A DNA stretch of 64,000 nt from SZUA-430 sp034440175. GTDB lineage: Bacteria > Pseudomonadota > Alphaproteobacteria > Micropepsales > Micropepsaceae. This document shows positions 8,505-16,614 of the stretch, piece by piece. The notes under the pieces were generated by a model. It searched no databases. It was given only the letters and a program-made list of their open reading frames with translations, and was not told where the DNA came from. A program made the translations under genes and the position numbers. How positions within the stretch are numbered: position 1 is the first letter of the stretch; each line of letters opens with the position of its first letter. The stretch is from assembly GCA_034440175.1 (NCBI GenBank), contig JAWXBO010000136.1, forward strand, positions 5,781 to 69,780, given 5' to 3'.

Positions 8505-9040
8505 TCACCGATTTTCAGCTTGAACCCTTATTTTCCGCCAGCGCAATTGCTACGCGCCTCACATCTCTCGCGGGCGAGATAGCAGTTCAAATGCCCCCCG
8601 AATTTGTTGCCATAGCCGTACTAAAGGGCAGTTTTGTTTTTGCAGCCGATCTCGTTCGGGCCCTCGCCGCCAAACAAATCAATCCGGAAGTCGATTTCAT
8701 GACTTTGGCAAGTTACGGCGCGCAAACTGTGTCTTCAGGCAACGTGCGGCTATTGCGTGATGCCGAAATCGGTGTTGAAAATAAAAATGTTCTGCTGATC
8801 GACGATATACTGGACAGCGGGCGCACGCTGCAATTTGCACGGAATCATTTGTTGGCCCGCGGCGCAAAATCGGCAAAGGTATGCGTGCTTCTGGATAAAA
8901 CAGCGTCAAGACAGCCAAAACCGGAAATTCTTGCGGATTTTATAGGCTTTTCCTGTCCTCAGGTGTTTGTCGCGGGGTATGGAATGGACTACGCCCACAA
9001 ATGTCGCGGATTGCCTTTTGTTGCTATTTTGTGTCAGTAG
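8501..9040 (+). CDS. hpt: Hypoxanthine phosphoribosyltransferase
   Basis: Purine salvage enzyme that joins hypoxanthine (and usually guanine) to PRPP. The 179-residue sequence contains the VAVLKGSFVFAADL segment, the SYG loop (FMTLASYGAQT), the PRPP-binding motif VLLIDDILDSGRTLQFA, and the base-binding C-terminal region ending in VFVAGYGMDYAHKCRGLP, where the FVAGYGMDYA stretch is typical of bacterial Hpt. The GTG start overlaps the zinc-ribbon gene stop by 4 bases. The cpdR gene follows 19 bases later on the same strand. Confidence 0.93.
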   Translation: MITDFQLEPLFSASAIATRLTSLAGEIAVQMPPEFVAIAVLKGSFVFAADLVRALAAKQINPEVDFMTLASYGAQTVSSGNVRLLRDAEIGVENKNVLLIDDILDSGRTLQFARNHLLARGAKSAKVCVLLDKTASRQPKPEILADFIGFSCPQVFVAGYGMDYAHKCRGLPFVAILCQ

Positions 9041-9059
9041 CGAATCTGGATAAAATTTG

Positions 9060-9446
9060 ATGGCCAAAATCCTGATCGCAGAGAATGAGCTGGCGCTCAG
9101 GGAATTTATTGCCCGTGGGCTGGAACAACGACGCCATAAGGTAACAATGGCACAAGACGGCTCGGATGCTATCGATCATCTGAAGAAGTCAAAATACGAT
9201 TTGCTGCTGACCGACATCGACATGCCGATCATGGATGGCATTGCTCTCGCGCTAACCGCTGGACGCGACTACCCAAAAATGAAAATTATCATCATGTCCG
9301 GGCACGAGCATCAGATTGAACGCGCCCAAGGTCTCAATGATCTCGTCTATCGCGTGGTCTCCAAGCCCTTTACGATTGCAAAGATTTGCGAAGTTGTCGA
9401 TGACGTCATAACGGCAAAGAAACCCAGCTCAAAATCGTCTGAGTAA
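9060..9446 (+). CDS. cpdR: Single-domain response regulator CpdR
   Basis: A stand-alone receiver domain of 128 residues. In alphaproteobacteria CpdR is dephosphorylated to act as an adaptor that places ClpXP at the pole for timed proteolysis of cell-cycle regulators. Seen here: acidic pocket E8/E10, phosphoacceptor Asp52 in LLTDIDMPIMDG, the switch Ser in IIIMSGHEHQ and the conserved Lys in VVSKPFT. No output domain follows. The ATG at 9060 is preferred over the TTG just before it. The gene's 3' end overlaps the convergent 833-residue membrane protein gene by 18 bases. Confidence 0.85.
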   Translation: MAKILIAENELALREFIARGLEQRRHKVTMAQDGSDAIDHLKKSKYDLLLTDIDMPIMDGIALALTAGRDYPKMKIIIMSGHEHQIERAQGLNDLVYRVVSKPFTIAKICEVVDDVITAKKPSSKSSE

Positions 9447-11930
9447 ACGCTCTATGTATTCAAGTTCATTGAGCGGCCGCCCGCGCTCTGCCGCCCGCCG
9501 TTGCAGTTCTTCCAAAATTTCACGGGCTCGTTGAATATCGAGTTTGTCCGGCACCTTTACTGAATCACCGAATGCAGGCCCGCTCGCAGACTGTGGCCGG
9601 CCAAAGGGATCCTCGGCCTCACCAGCCCCAATACCGTTGGCACCCGGCGTTGGAGCGCCTTGCCCGGTCATCTGCTGCAGCAATTGTTTTGCTATTGCTT
9701 CCCCGCCGCGGCGGAGTTCATCAATGGCCTTCTGCTGGTTTTGACCCGCATTGCTCAGCTTCCCTGACCCCAATTGATCGGCGGCATCGTCCATGGCGTC
9801 TTGTGCACGCTTGAGTGCACTGGCCATATCATCGCTCCGGCCGGCCTGCTTGATGACGGGTGAAAGGTCATCGCTGAGTTTCTCCTGCGCGCTTTGCAGA
9901 GCCGCACCCCGCTTGCTCCGGGCGCCGTCTGCAGCGCTCTGCTCCTGAAATGTCTGATCCATCAAGCGGCGTTGCTTGGCCATAATTGACCCGAGCTTCT
10001 CCAATGCCTGCGTTGCCGCTTGCTGCTCGGGAGACATTTTCCTGCTACCCGCCGCCTGCACGTTTTCAAGCAGGTTGAGCATCTGGCTGAGCAACTGCTG
10101 CGCCGCCGCTTTCGATCCTTGCCGCGCCAGGTTTTGGATCTGATCCAGCATCGCTTGCAAATCCTGTGGCCGGACGACTTGACCGTTTACCCCCTGCATC
10201 ACCCGGTTCGATTCTTTGGCTTTCTGCGCCATCGCATGCATCATGCGTTCCAGTGCCGACCTCAATTGCGCCACAAGCCGCTCAATCTCTTGTTCTGAAG
10301 CACCCTTGGAAAGCGCATCCATAAGTTTACGTTGAATGTCTCGTAGTTCCGCCTGCGCTTGTGGCGTGTCGCCTTCTTCGATCCGAACCGCTAAATCCCA
10401 CAACAATTGTTGTGCAGATTCGATGCGCGCCAAATCGATCCGCGTTGCATCCAACCGGGCACGGTGCACCTCAAACGTGGCCGTTCTGAGCGCGAGATAC
10501 ACGCGCGTGTCGGGCAAAAACCGCTCAGGCGCGATCGCCAACGCATCCAGCGCCTTAGCGACATCTCCGGCTGATCGTGGATCGCGCGCCAAGTTACGCC
10601 GCTGCTCAATTAGGGCCCGTGCCAAGGGCTCGTCGAAGCGGCGTTCCGGCAAGACAATCGTGACAGATTTAGACTTGGCGGTTTGATTGATTTCATCCCG
10701 CGCTACAAGTGTGACTTTGACTTTGAGCCCCGCCCATACGTGATCGGTCAAATCTTTGAAAATCATCGCCTCGCCGTCGCGAGCCGGAGCAGGCGGAAGC
10801 GGGAGATCCAGAATGATAGGCGTTACATCACGAACCGCCGCCGCAGGGCGGTCCAGGACAATCTGCGCTTCCGCCGAAGTGACGCCATAGTCATCCTTCA
10901 GTCCATAACTAAAGCGAAGCGATTGGGCTTGCGTCACGGCAAGGGGTGACTTGAACTCGATATGTGGCGGAGTGTCAGAGGCCACCGCAAAGCGCCAGAT
11001 GGCTGCCTGTGTTGCGTTGAGCGACAGGCGAACCGAAACGTCGGTTTCAAGCGCAAGCTTTGCGTCGCGCGCGTCACCGCCCGCTGGCAAGAACTCCGGC
11101 CGCGACTGACGAGGTGCATAACCGCCAAGAGATGAGGCGCGCAGCACCGCTGATGAATCTCCATGGGTGCGCACAGTCAATGTCGCGCCTCGCGGAACAG
11201 TAATAACACCGTCATCGCCGCGTTGTGTTTGCGCCGTCAGATGGCGCGGTGCCTCTCCAGTGTAAGCGGGCGGCGTCACCCAGGCTTCGAAAGTTGCAGG
11301 CGCATGCCCCTGAGCGATCCCCGGCGACAATGCCGTAATTAGCCGTTCGGGGATCTCGGACCAGTTCGCGACCGTCAAAGCCACGATCACAAGTCCCATG
11401 AACACCCGCAGCGCGTGCGGGTCTCTTGCGGTTAGCGACAGCTTTGGCCATGCGACTTTCAGGCGATGAAGGTGATTGAAGATCCATCGCTGGTGCGCTC
11501 GCCACAAGTGCCTGGTGTCGTCGTCAGCCATCGCTGCTGGATGATCTTCAAGCGCGCTCAGAGGCCGATGATCAAGTCCGCTCGATTGCTCAAGATGGCG
11601 TACGGCCTGCGCATGGGTGGGAACAGACGATTGTCTGAGCGACCACATTATCGCCCGAATGATGCCGGCAAAGATTCCCATCAAACTGACAAGATGAAGC
11701 CATTCCGGCAAATAGACGAACAAATTCGCCAGCGCCAAAATCAAAAACAAACCAACGATGCCACCCGCGGGCCAAAGAATCGGATAAAGCCGCTCAGCAG
11801 AAAGCGAAACCCAGCTCAGCAAAACACGATGGCGCACTGTCCGTGGCAACGCCGGACGTTCGTCGCTTCCAGTTTGCTTGTGCTCAACCGTCACGTACGA
11901 TCTCACTTTCGCGAAGACTAGTGAAGCCAC
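9429..11930 (-). CDS. TIGR02302/DUF4175 family large membrane protein
   Basis: An 833-residue protein conserved in alphaproteobacteria and of unknown function. Hydrophobic spans lie near the N-terminus (about residues 50-75 and 77-95) and again around 165-190; a long presumably periplasmic region follows, with beta-rich parts (WVTPPAYTGEAPRHL) and then an extended Gln/Ala-rich helical stretch full of coiled-coil character (about 500-760). The C-terminus ends ELEYIERLLRRF, a typical close for this family. Start GTG at 11930, overlapping the lysA stop by 13 bases; downstream GTG codons are also possible. It is probably co-transcribed with lptM-like, lysA and argH genes upstream. Confidence 0.8.
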   Translation of the reverse strand: MASLVFAKVRSYVTVEHKQTGSDERPALPRTVRHRVLLSWVSLSAERLYPILWPAGGIVGLFLILALANLFVYLPEWLHLVSLMGIFAGIIRAIMWSLRQSSVPTHAQAVRHLEQSSGLDHRPLSALEDHPAAMADDDTRHLWRAHQRWIFNHLHRLKVAWPKLSLTARDPHALRVFMGLVIVALTVANWSEIPERLITALSPGIAQGHAPATFEAWVTPPAYTGEAPRHLTAQTQRGDDGVITVPRGATLTVRTHGDSSAVLRASSLGGYAPRQSRPEFLPAGGDARDAKLALETDVSVRLSLNATQAAIWRFAVASDTPPHIEFKSPLAVTQAQSLRFSYGLKDDYGVTSAEAQIVLDRPAAAVRDVTPIILDLPLPPAPARDGEAMIFKDLTDHVWAGLKVKVTLVARDEINQTAKSKSVTIVLPERRFDEPLARALIEQRRNLARDPRSAGDVAKALDALAIAPERFLPDTRVYLALRTATFEVHRARLDATRIDLARIESAQQLLWDLAVRIEEGDTPQAQAELRDIQRKLMDALSKGASEQEIERLVAQLRSALERMMHAMAQKAKESNRVMQGVNGQVVRPQDLQAMLDQIQNLARQGSKAAAQQLLSQMLNLLENVQAAGSRKMSPEQQAATQALEKLGSIMAKQRRLMDQTFQEQSAADGARSKRGAALQSAQEKLSDDLSPVIKQAGRSDDMASALKRAQDAMDDAADQLGSGKLSNAGQNQQKAIDELRRGGEAIAKQLLQQMTGQGAPTPGANGIGAGEAEDPFGRPQSASGPAFGDSVKVPDKLDIQRAREILEELQRRAAERGRPLNELEYIERLLRRF

Positions 11931-13177
11931 TCCGGCATAATCTCGCGCGACATCATGTCTTCAACACTCAGCCGTGGTCGTATGACCGCAAAATGGCGGC
12001 CGCGTACCAGGACTTCCGGTACCAAGGCTCTTGCATTGTAACTGGAAGCCTGTACCGCGCCATAGGCACCAGCTGAAAGTATGGCAACCAAATCGCCTGG
12101 AGCGATAGGGGGCAATTCACGATCTCGTGCGAACAAATCCGCGCTTTCGCAGACGGGCCCAACCACGTCATAAACCCTACGTTGCGCATCTTTGGCTTCG
12201 ATAACCGGAACAATGTCGTGCCGGGCGTCGTACATTGCAGGGCGGATCAGATCATTCATTCCCGCGTCAAGGATGATGAATTTTCGCTCATCTCCAGATT
12301 TGACGTATGTCACGCGTGAAATGAGCACCCCCGCATTCGCGGTAATCAGGCGCCCGGGTTCAACAATAAGCTGGGCCTGAAGGGCACCAACCGCGTCTCG
12401 AACGACGCCGCCATAGGCATCAGGCAGAGGAGGGGCGTCTTCGCGCGAATAGGGCACCCCCAATCCACCACCGAGATCGACACGTGAAATGTTCTGACCA
12501 GCAGCCCTCAGGGCGCGAACAAGCTCCGCAACTTTTTCAAAAGCCTCACGGAATGGGCCAAGCTCGGTGATCTGACTACCGATGTGCACGTCAACGCCCA
12601 CGACTTCGATTCCCGGAAGTAAAGCGGCGCGTGCATATGCATCTTTCGCCCGATACCATCCGATACCAAATTTATTCTCAGCCTTGCCGGTCGAGATTTT
12701 TGCGTGCGTGCGCGCATCGACATCCGGATTTACTCGTATCGAAACAGCAGCCCGCTGCGACTTCGACTGCGCGACCTCGCTCAGGACTTCAAGCTCTTCC
12801 TCACTCTCAACATTAAACTGAAAAATGCCGGCAACAAGCGCCTGGGCCATTTCTTCGCGCGTTTTGCCGACGCCGGAAAAGACAATCTTTGAAGCAGGGA
12901 TCCCCGCCGCAAGCGCACGTTTCAGTTCGCCAGCCGAAACAATATCCGCACCAGCGCCAAGCCTTGCCAAGGTCCTGATGACCGCCAGATTTCCGTTGGC
13001 CTTCACCGCATACGCGATCAAAGTACCCTTCGGCAACGCCGCCTCAAACACCCGAAAGTGCCGCTCAAGTGTCGCCGACGAATAACAATAAAATGGCGTG
13101 CCCACCGCGGAAACAATCTCAACGATAGCGACATCTTCAGCGTGCAATTCGCCGTTGCGATAACTGAAATGGTTCAC
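11918..13177 (-). CDS. lysA: Diaminopimelate decarboxylase
   Basis: Last step of lysine synthesis: PLP-dependent decarboxylation of meso-diaminopimelate. The sequence is about 419 residues with the PLP lysine in IAYAVKANGN, the HIGSQI motif, the glycine-rich phosphate site VDLGGGLGVPY, VEPGRLI, and the partner-subunit active-site segment GPVCESADLFA. I choose the GTG giving MNHFSYRNGELHAE, the usual beginning of alphaproteobacterial LysA; a GTG three codons earlier is the alternative. It follows the LptM-like lipoprotein gene and argH, the familiar argH-lptM-lysA order of proteobacteria. Confidence 0.94.
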   Translation of the reverse strand: MNHFSYRNGELHAEDVAIVEIVSAVGTPFYCYSSATLERHFRVFEAALPKGTLIAYAVKANGNLAVIRTLARLGAGADIVSAGELKRALAAGIPASKIVFSGVGKTREEMAQALVAGIFQFNVESEEELEVLSEVAQSKSQRAAVSIRVNPDVDARTHAKISTGKAENKFGIGWYRAKDAYARAALLPGIEVVGVDVHIGSQITELGPFREAFEKVAELVRALRAAGQNISRVDLGGGLGVPYSREDAPPLPDAYGGVVRDAVGALQAQLIVEPGRLITANAGVLISRVTYVKSGDERKFIILDAGMNDLIRPAMYDARHDIVPVIEAKDAQRRVYDVVGPVCESADLFARDRELPPIAPGDLVAILSAGAYGAVQASSYNARALVPEVLVRGRHFAVIRPRLSVEDMMSREIMPEWLH

Positions 13178-13223
13178 GCCCAACACTCGTCAAGAGTTTT
13201 GGCGTGACCAAATATATTTGTAT

Positions 13224-13337
13224 TCAACGCTGCAAAGCCACCGAAGGTTTCGGCGGTTCAAGCGGACCTTTTTTCCCGCAGGCCGAAACACCAAGTCCGG
13301 CGACGAGCGCCACGACAACCAACAAACGCACGATCAT
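13224..13337 (-). CDS. lptM: LptM-like small lipoprotein (37 aa)
   Basis: A 37-codon gene, easy to miss. The protein begins MIVRLLVVVALVAGLG and has a lipobox VSAC with the acylated Cys at position 20, immediately followed by GKKGPLEPP, the hallmark of the LptM (YifL) family. LptM assists maturation of the LPS translocon LptDE in enterobacteria; an equivalent role here is inference. Its ATG overlaps the argH stop in ATGA and lysA begins 46 bases after its stop, the same argH-lptM-lysA order seen in many proteobacteria, which makes the call strong despite the size. Confidence 0.88.
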   Translation of the reverse strand: MIVRLLVVVALVAGLGVSACGKKGPLEPPKPSVALQR

Positions 13338-14716
13338 TTAAGCCGCTCCTGCCAATACACGATCTGTTCGCGGACGCGCGTGGGTGCTGTGCCACCAAAA
13401 CTTAAACGGCTGGCAACCGACGCGTCCAATCCCAACACCGACTGTATATCGGCGGTGATGCCCGGCTCAACAGTTTGCATCTCGCTGAGCGGTAAGTCCA
13501 AAAGCCCGCATTTGCGCGCCTCAGCAAGGGCGACGATGCGTCCGGTGATGTGGTGTGCCTCGCGGAATGGCTTTTTCAGCACCCGCACAATCCAATCAGC
13601 GAGGTCTGTTGCCGTCGAAAACGCGTCGCCGGCGGCATGACGCATAGCAGGCTCATTGATCTGCATATCGTCAACCATGCCAGCCATGGCGGCCAACGCC
13701 AGCTCACAGGAATCCGCCGCATCAAAAACCGCTTCCTTGTCTTCCTGCATGTCCTTGGCATAGGTTAACGGCAAAGCCTTCATAACTCCCAACAGCGTCA
13801 CCAGCGAACCCGTCACACGGGCACACTTTGCCCGCACCAGTTCTGCGGCATCAGGGTTGCGCTTTTGTGGCATGATCGACGAGCCTGTCGAGAATGCATC
13901 GGACAACCGGATGAAGCGGAATTGCGGCGAGCTCCACAGCACGATCTCCTCCGCCAGCCTGGACAGATGGGTTGCCATGATGGAGCACGCGCTCAAGTAC
14001 TCGAGTGCAAAGTCACGCGCTGAGACGCTGTCCAGGGAATTGCGCATCGCGCCTGAAAATCCAAGCTCGCGTGCGGTCTGTTCGCGGTCGATGGGAAACG
14101 ACGTTCCGGCCAACGCGGCTGCACCCAAGGGGCATTCATTCGTACAGGCGCGCGCAGAAGCAAACCGCACGCTGTCTCGGGCCGCCATTTCGACGTAAGC
14201 AAGCAAATGGTGTCCGAGTGTCACGGGTTGTGCTGATTGCAAGTGCGTAAACCCCGGCATGACCGTACCAGCGTGAACCGACGCTTTCGCGATGAGGTTC
14301 AATTGGAAGGCTCTGAGTCCTTCGCTCATCCTGTCAATTGAGTCACGCACCCAGAGTCTGAAGTCGGTTGCAACTTGATCATTCCGCGAGCGCGCTGTGT
14401 GTAACCGCCCAGCCGCTTCCCCGATCAAATCCGCCAACCGCGCCTCGATATTCATGTGAATATCTTCCAGATCACGCGAAAATGTGAATTTCCCGTGGTC
14501 AATTTCCGTCCTGATCTGGTCGAGGCCGTGTCCAATGGCGTCCGCGTCAGACTGTGCAATAATGCCGCGATGCGCCAACATGCGCGCGTGCACTTTCGAA
14601 GCGGCGATATCTTGGGCATAAAGGCGCCGGTCGAAATCGATGGAGGCGTTGATCTCCTTCATAATATCTGCGGGACCTTGGGCGAACCGTCCGCCCCACA
14701 TTTCGTTCGCTGTCAT
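13334..14716 (-). CDS. argH: Argininosuccinate lyase
   Basis: Cleaves argininosuccinate to arginine and fumarate. The 460-residue sequence shows the fumarase/aspartase superfamily signature GSSIMPQKRNPD with the catalytic serine, the substrate loop TARSRNDQVATD, and the family opening MWGGRFAQGP. I start at the ATG at 14716 (MTANEMWGGRF); a TTG six codons upstream is also in frame. The tlpA-like gene is divergent with only 33 bases between start codons, so the two promoters must overlap each other or the opposing coding regions. Confidence 0.95.
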   Translation of the reverse strand: MTANEMWGGRFAQGPADIMKEINASIDFDRRLYAQDIAASKVHARMLAHRGIIAQSDADAIGHGLDQIRTEIDHGKFTFSRDLEDIHMNIEARLADLIGEAAGRLHTARSRNDQVATDFRLWVRDSIDRMSEGLRAFQLNLIAKASVHAGTVMPGFTHLQSAQPVTLGHHLLAYVEMAARDSVRFASARACTNECPLGAAALAGTSFPIDREQTARELGFSGAMRNSLDSVSARDFALEYLSACSIMATHLSRLAEEIVLWSSPQFRFIRLSDAFSTGSSIMPQKRNPDAAELVRAKCARVTGSLVTLLGVMKALPLTYAKDMQEDKEAVFDAADSCELALAAMAGMVDDMQINEPAMRHAAGDAFSTATDLADWIVRVLKKPFREAHHITGRIVALAEARKCGLLDLPLSEMQTVEPGITADIQSVLGLDASVASRLSFGGTAPTRVREQIVYWQERLK

Positions 14717-14749
14717 TGTGCGTCGAGAGTCCAAAATAGGGAACCAGGA

Positions 14750-15331
14750 ATGACTTCAAGCTGGCGTGTAGTGGTGATTGTCTTGACCGGTGCCATTGTG
14801 GCCGCCGCAGGCTTTGCCGTCTACACGATGTTGACAGGTGAAGACCAGTCTACCCGCCCAAAATTGGCCGGCATGGAGAATTTTATTCCAGCCCGTGAGT
14901 TTAAACCTGTCCCCCCGGTTCATTTTCTGGACGAGCAGGGAAATCAGGTGTCCCTCGAAAGGTTTCGCGGCAGCATCGTCGTGCTTAACCTTTGGGCAAC
15001 GTGGTGCACACCCTGCCTTGCCGAAATGCCGATGCTCGACCGCTTGCAACAGCAACTGAAAGGCGTGGGCGTGGTGGTCATCGCGCTCAGCATCGACCGT
15101 GATGGCACAACCGCCGTTCGCGAATTCTTCAACCGCAATGGCATCAGGCATCTCGCGGTGTACGTTGACCCAACGATGCGCGCCCAGTCCACGCTCGCGA
15201 CCTTCGGGCTCCCGACGACCATCCTCATCGACAAGCAAGGCCGCGAGCGAGGACGCCTTGTCGGCCCCGCCGAGTGGGATGACGCGAGCGCCGCCGATTT
15301 GGTGTTGAGCGCGAACGCACCGGTGCCCTAA
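14750..15331 (+). CDS. TlpA/ResA-type membrane-anchored thioredoxin
   Basis: A 193-residue periplasmic thiol-disulphide oxidoreductase tethered by one N-terminal membrane span (about 6-27). The redox site is WATWCTPCLAEMP with Cys86 and Cys89, preceded by VVLNL; the cis-proline loop is FGLPTTILID. Proteins of this type reduce apocytochrome c or copper-site cysteines; nothing nearby says which. The start is the ATG with CCAGGA just upstream; a much longer frame extending left runs antisense through argH and has no homology. The stop overlaps the convergent oxidoreductase gene by 4 bases. Confidence 0.88.
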   Translation: MTSSWRVVVIVLTGAIVAAAGFAVYTMLTGEDQSTRPKLAGMENFIPAREFKPVPPVHFLDEQGNQVSLERFRGSIVVLNLWATWCTPCLAEMPMLDRLQQQLKGVGVVVIALSIDRDGTTAVREFFNRNGIRHLAVYVDPTMRAQSTLATFGLPTTILIDKQGRERGRLVGPAEWDDASAADLVLSANAPVP

Positions 15332-16476
15332 ACACCCATTGCCGCGTCAAGTGTCGTCCACATTGTAGCGCAGTCAACGACTTGGCCAGTTGCCAATGCC
15401 TTATCGATCGCCATGACAGTCATCCCTGCTTCAATCGCGTGATAGGCGGAAACTGGAAAAGCCGCACTTTCCGTGAGGGCGGAAATCAAATCATGCGCCA
15501 TCGCCACATCGGCGCCGTTGTGGTCGATCTCTGACACCTCAAACTGGCGCCGGACCGGTGGACCAACATCGAGGCTCCGTCGCCACATAACTGTGTTGCG
15601 CACCAGATCCGCAATCAGGGTGCCTTGTGTACCTGCAATATACCAGCGCCTCTCCGGTAGCGCCGTCGAACTGTTGGAATGAAACGATAGCTGCACGCCA
15701 TTGGCATACTGAACCAAAGCGGTTTGGTGGTCCGTGACATCGGACACTGACCGATATGCATCGCCTGTAGCAGCCCATCCGCCAGGCCAGGATTCATATG
15801 CCGCCTCGCCATTCGAGTAGAATCGTGCCGATGGCTCGCGGTCTGGCCGGAAGATGCCGCGCCCGCCAAAACTCATCACTTTCTCAGCTCTAGCCCCCGC
15901 AATCTCGCCCAAAATGTCGAAGTCGTGGCACACCTTATCGAGCAGGAACGAGCCGCCCCATTCGCGCTTGCGCCGCCAATTCCGGGCAAGATAGGAGCCG
16001 TGCTCGGGCGGCAAATGTTCGGTCGCATCAATCGACACGATTTGGCCAAGATGGCCATCGCGCACGGTAGACAAAATCTCGCGCACGATCGGCGCTGATC
16101 GCAACACTAGTCCCACATAAAGGTCCGGCGTGGTTTCCCGGCTCAGTCGTTGTGCGAGCGAATAAGACTCACTTTCGGTTCGTACGATTGGCTTTTCAAC
16201 AAACACTGGGGTCTGCCCGTACAGCGCCAACATCAAATGCTCGGCATGCAAATGATTGGGCGATCCGATGAGAACAAGGTCGCGTCCTCCCGGCATCACG
16301 GCTTGTTCAACGCTGCGAAATGCCTCGCCCGGGTGAATGCCTTCCGAGATCAAACGGTCAAGTCCAACCGGGGAGGGATCGAAATAGCCATCGACACTGA
16401 ATCGCGCGCCAGCCGCTTTCAGTGCAGAAAGCACCGCACTCATCCGTTGACCCAAACCAATAATGGCAAGACGCAT
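15328..16476 (-). CDS. Gfo/Idh/MocA family oxidoreductase
   Basis: A 382-residue NAD(P)-dependent sugar or cyclitol dehydrogenase of the Gfo/Idh/MocA superfamily. The N-terminal Rossmann motif reads AIIGLGQRMSAVLSAL, the superfamily lysine is in VFVEKPIVRT, and the C-terminal alpha/beta domain contains WGGSFLLDKVCHDFDIL with the usual substrate-site Asp-x-x-x-His-like arrangement. The substrate cannot be inferred. The ATG giving MRLAIIGLG is preferred; a GTG four codons earlier overlaps the stop of the VOC remnant. It is the last gene of the etfB-etfA-hbd run on the minus strand, though functionally unrelated. Confidence 0.82.
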   Translation of the reverse strand: MRLAIIGLGQRMSAVLSALKAAGARFSVDGYFDPSPVGLDRLISEGIHPGEAFRSVEQAVMPGGRDLVLIGSPNHLHAEHLMLALYGQTPVFVEKPIVRTESESYSLAQRLSRETTPDLYVGLVLRSAPIVREILSTVRDGHLGQIVSIDATEHLPPEHGSYLARNWRRKREWGGSFLLDKVCHDFDILGEIAGARAEKVMSFGGRGIFRPDREPSARFYSNGEAAYESWPGGWAATGDAYRSVSDVTDHQTALVQYANGVQLSFHSNSSTALPERRWYIAGTQGTLIADLVRNTVMWRRSLDVGPPVRRQFEVSEIDHNGADVAMAHDLISALTESAAFPVSAYHAIEAGMTVMAIDKALATGQVVDCATMWTTLDAAMGV

Positions 16477-16484
16477 GATTTGGT

Positions 16485-16611
16485 TCACATATTCAAGCGT
16501 GGGCGACCAACACGGAACAGATTGCCATTGACGTCAATCAGTACGAACTCAGAAACGCCCCAGGGTTTCTGCTCAATTGGCATCAACTTTCCAACGCCGG
16601 CTATTGCGAAC
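16485..16611 (-). pseudogene. C-terminal remnant of a VOC (glyoxalase/bleomycin-resistance) protein
   Basis: Directly after the hbd stop a different frame reads FAIAGVGKLMPIEQ then KPWGVSEFVLIDVNGNLFRV before a TGA. The PWG..EF...D.NGN pattern is the characteristic C-terminal strand pair of vicinal-oxygen-chelate proteins (usually ~120-150 residues); only about 40 residues are left and there is no start. I read it as a decayed fragment. Its stop overlaps the alternative GTG start of the downstream oxidoreductase. Confidence 0.5.
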
Positions 16612-16614
16612 GCA

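Noticed and set aside
14456..14749. N-terminal extension of the TlpA-like protein
   Set aside because: The added codons run antisense through argH and do not resemble any leader; the ATG at 14750 gives a good anchor helix and ribosome site.
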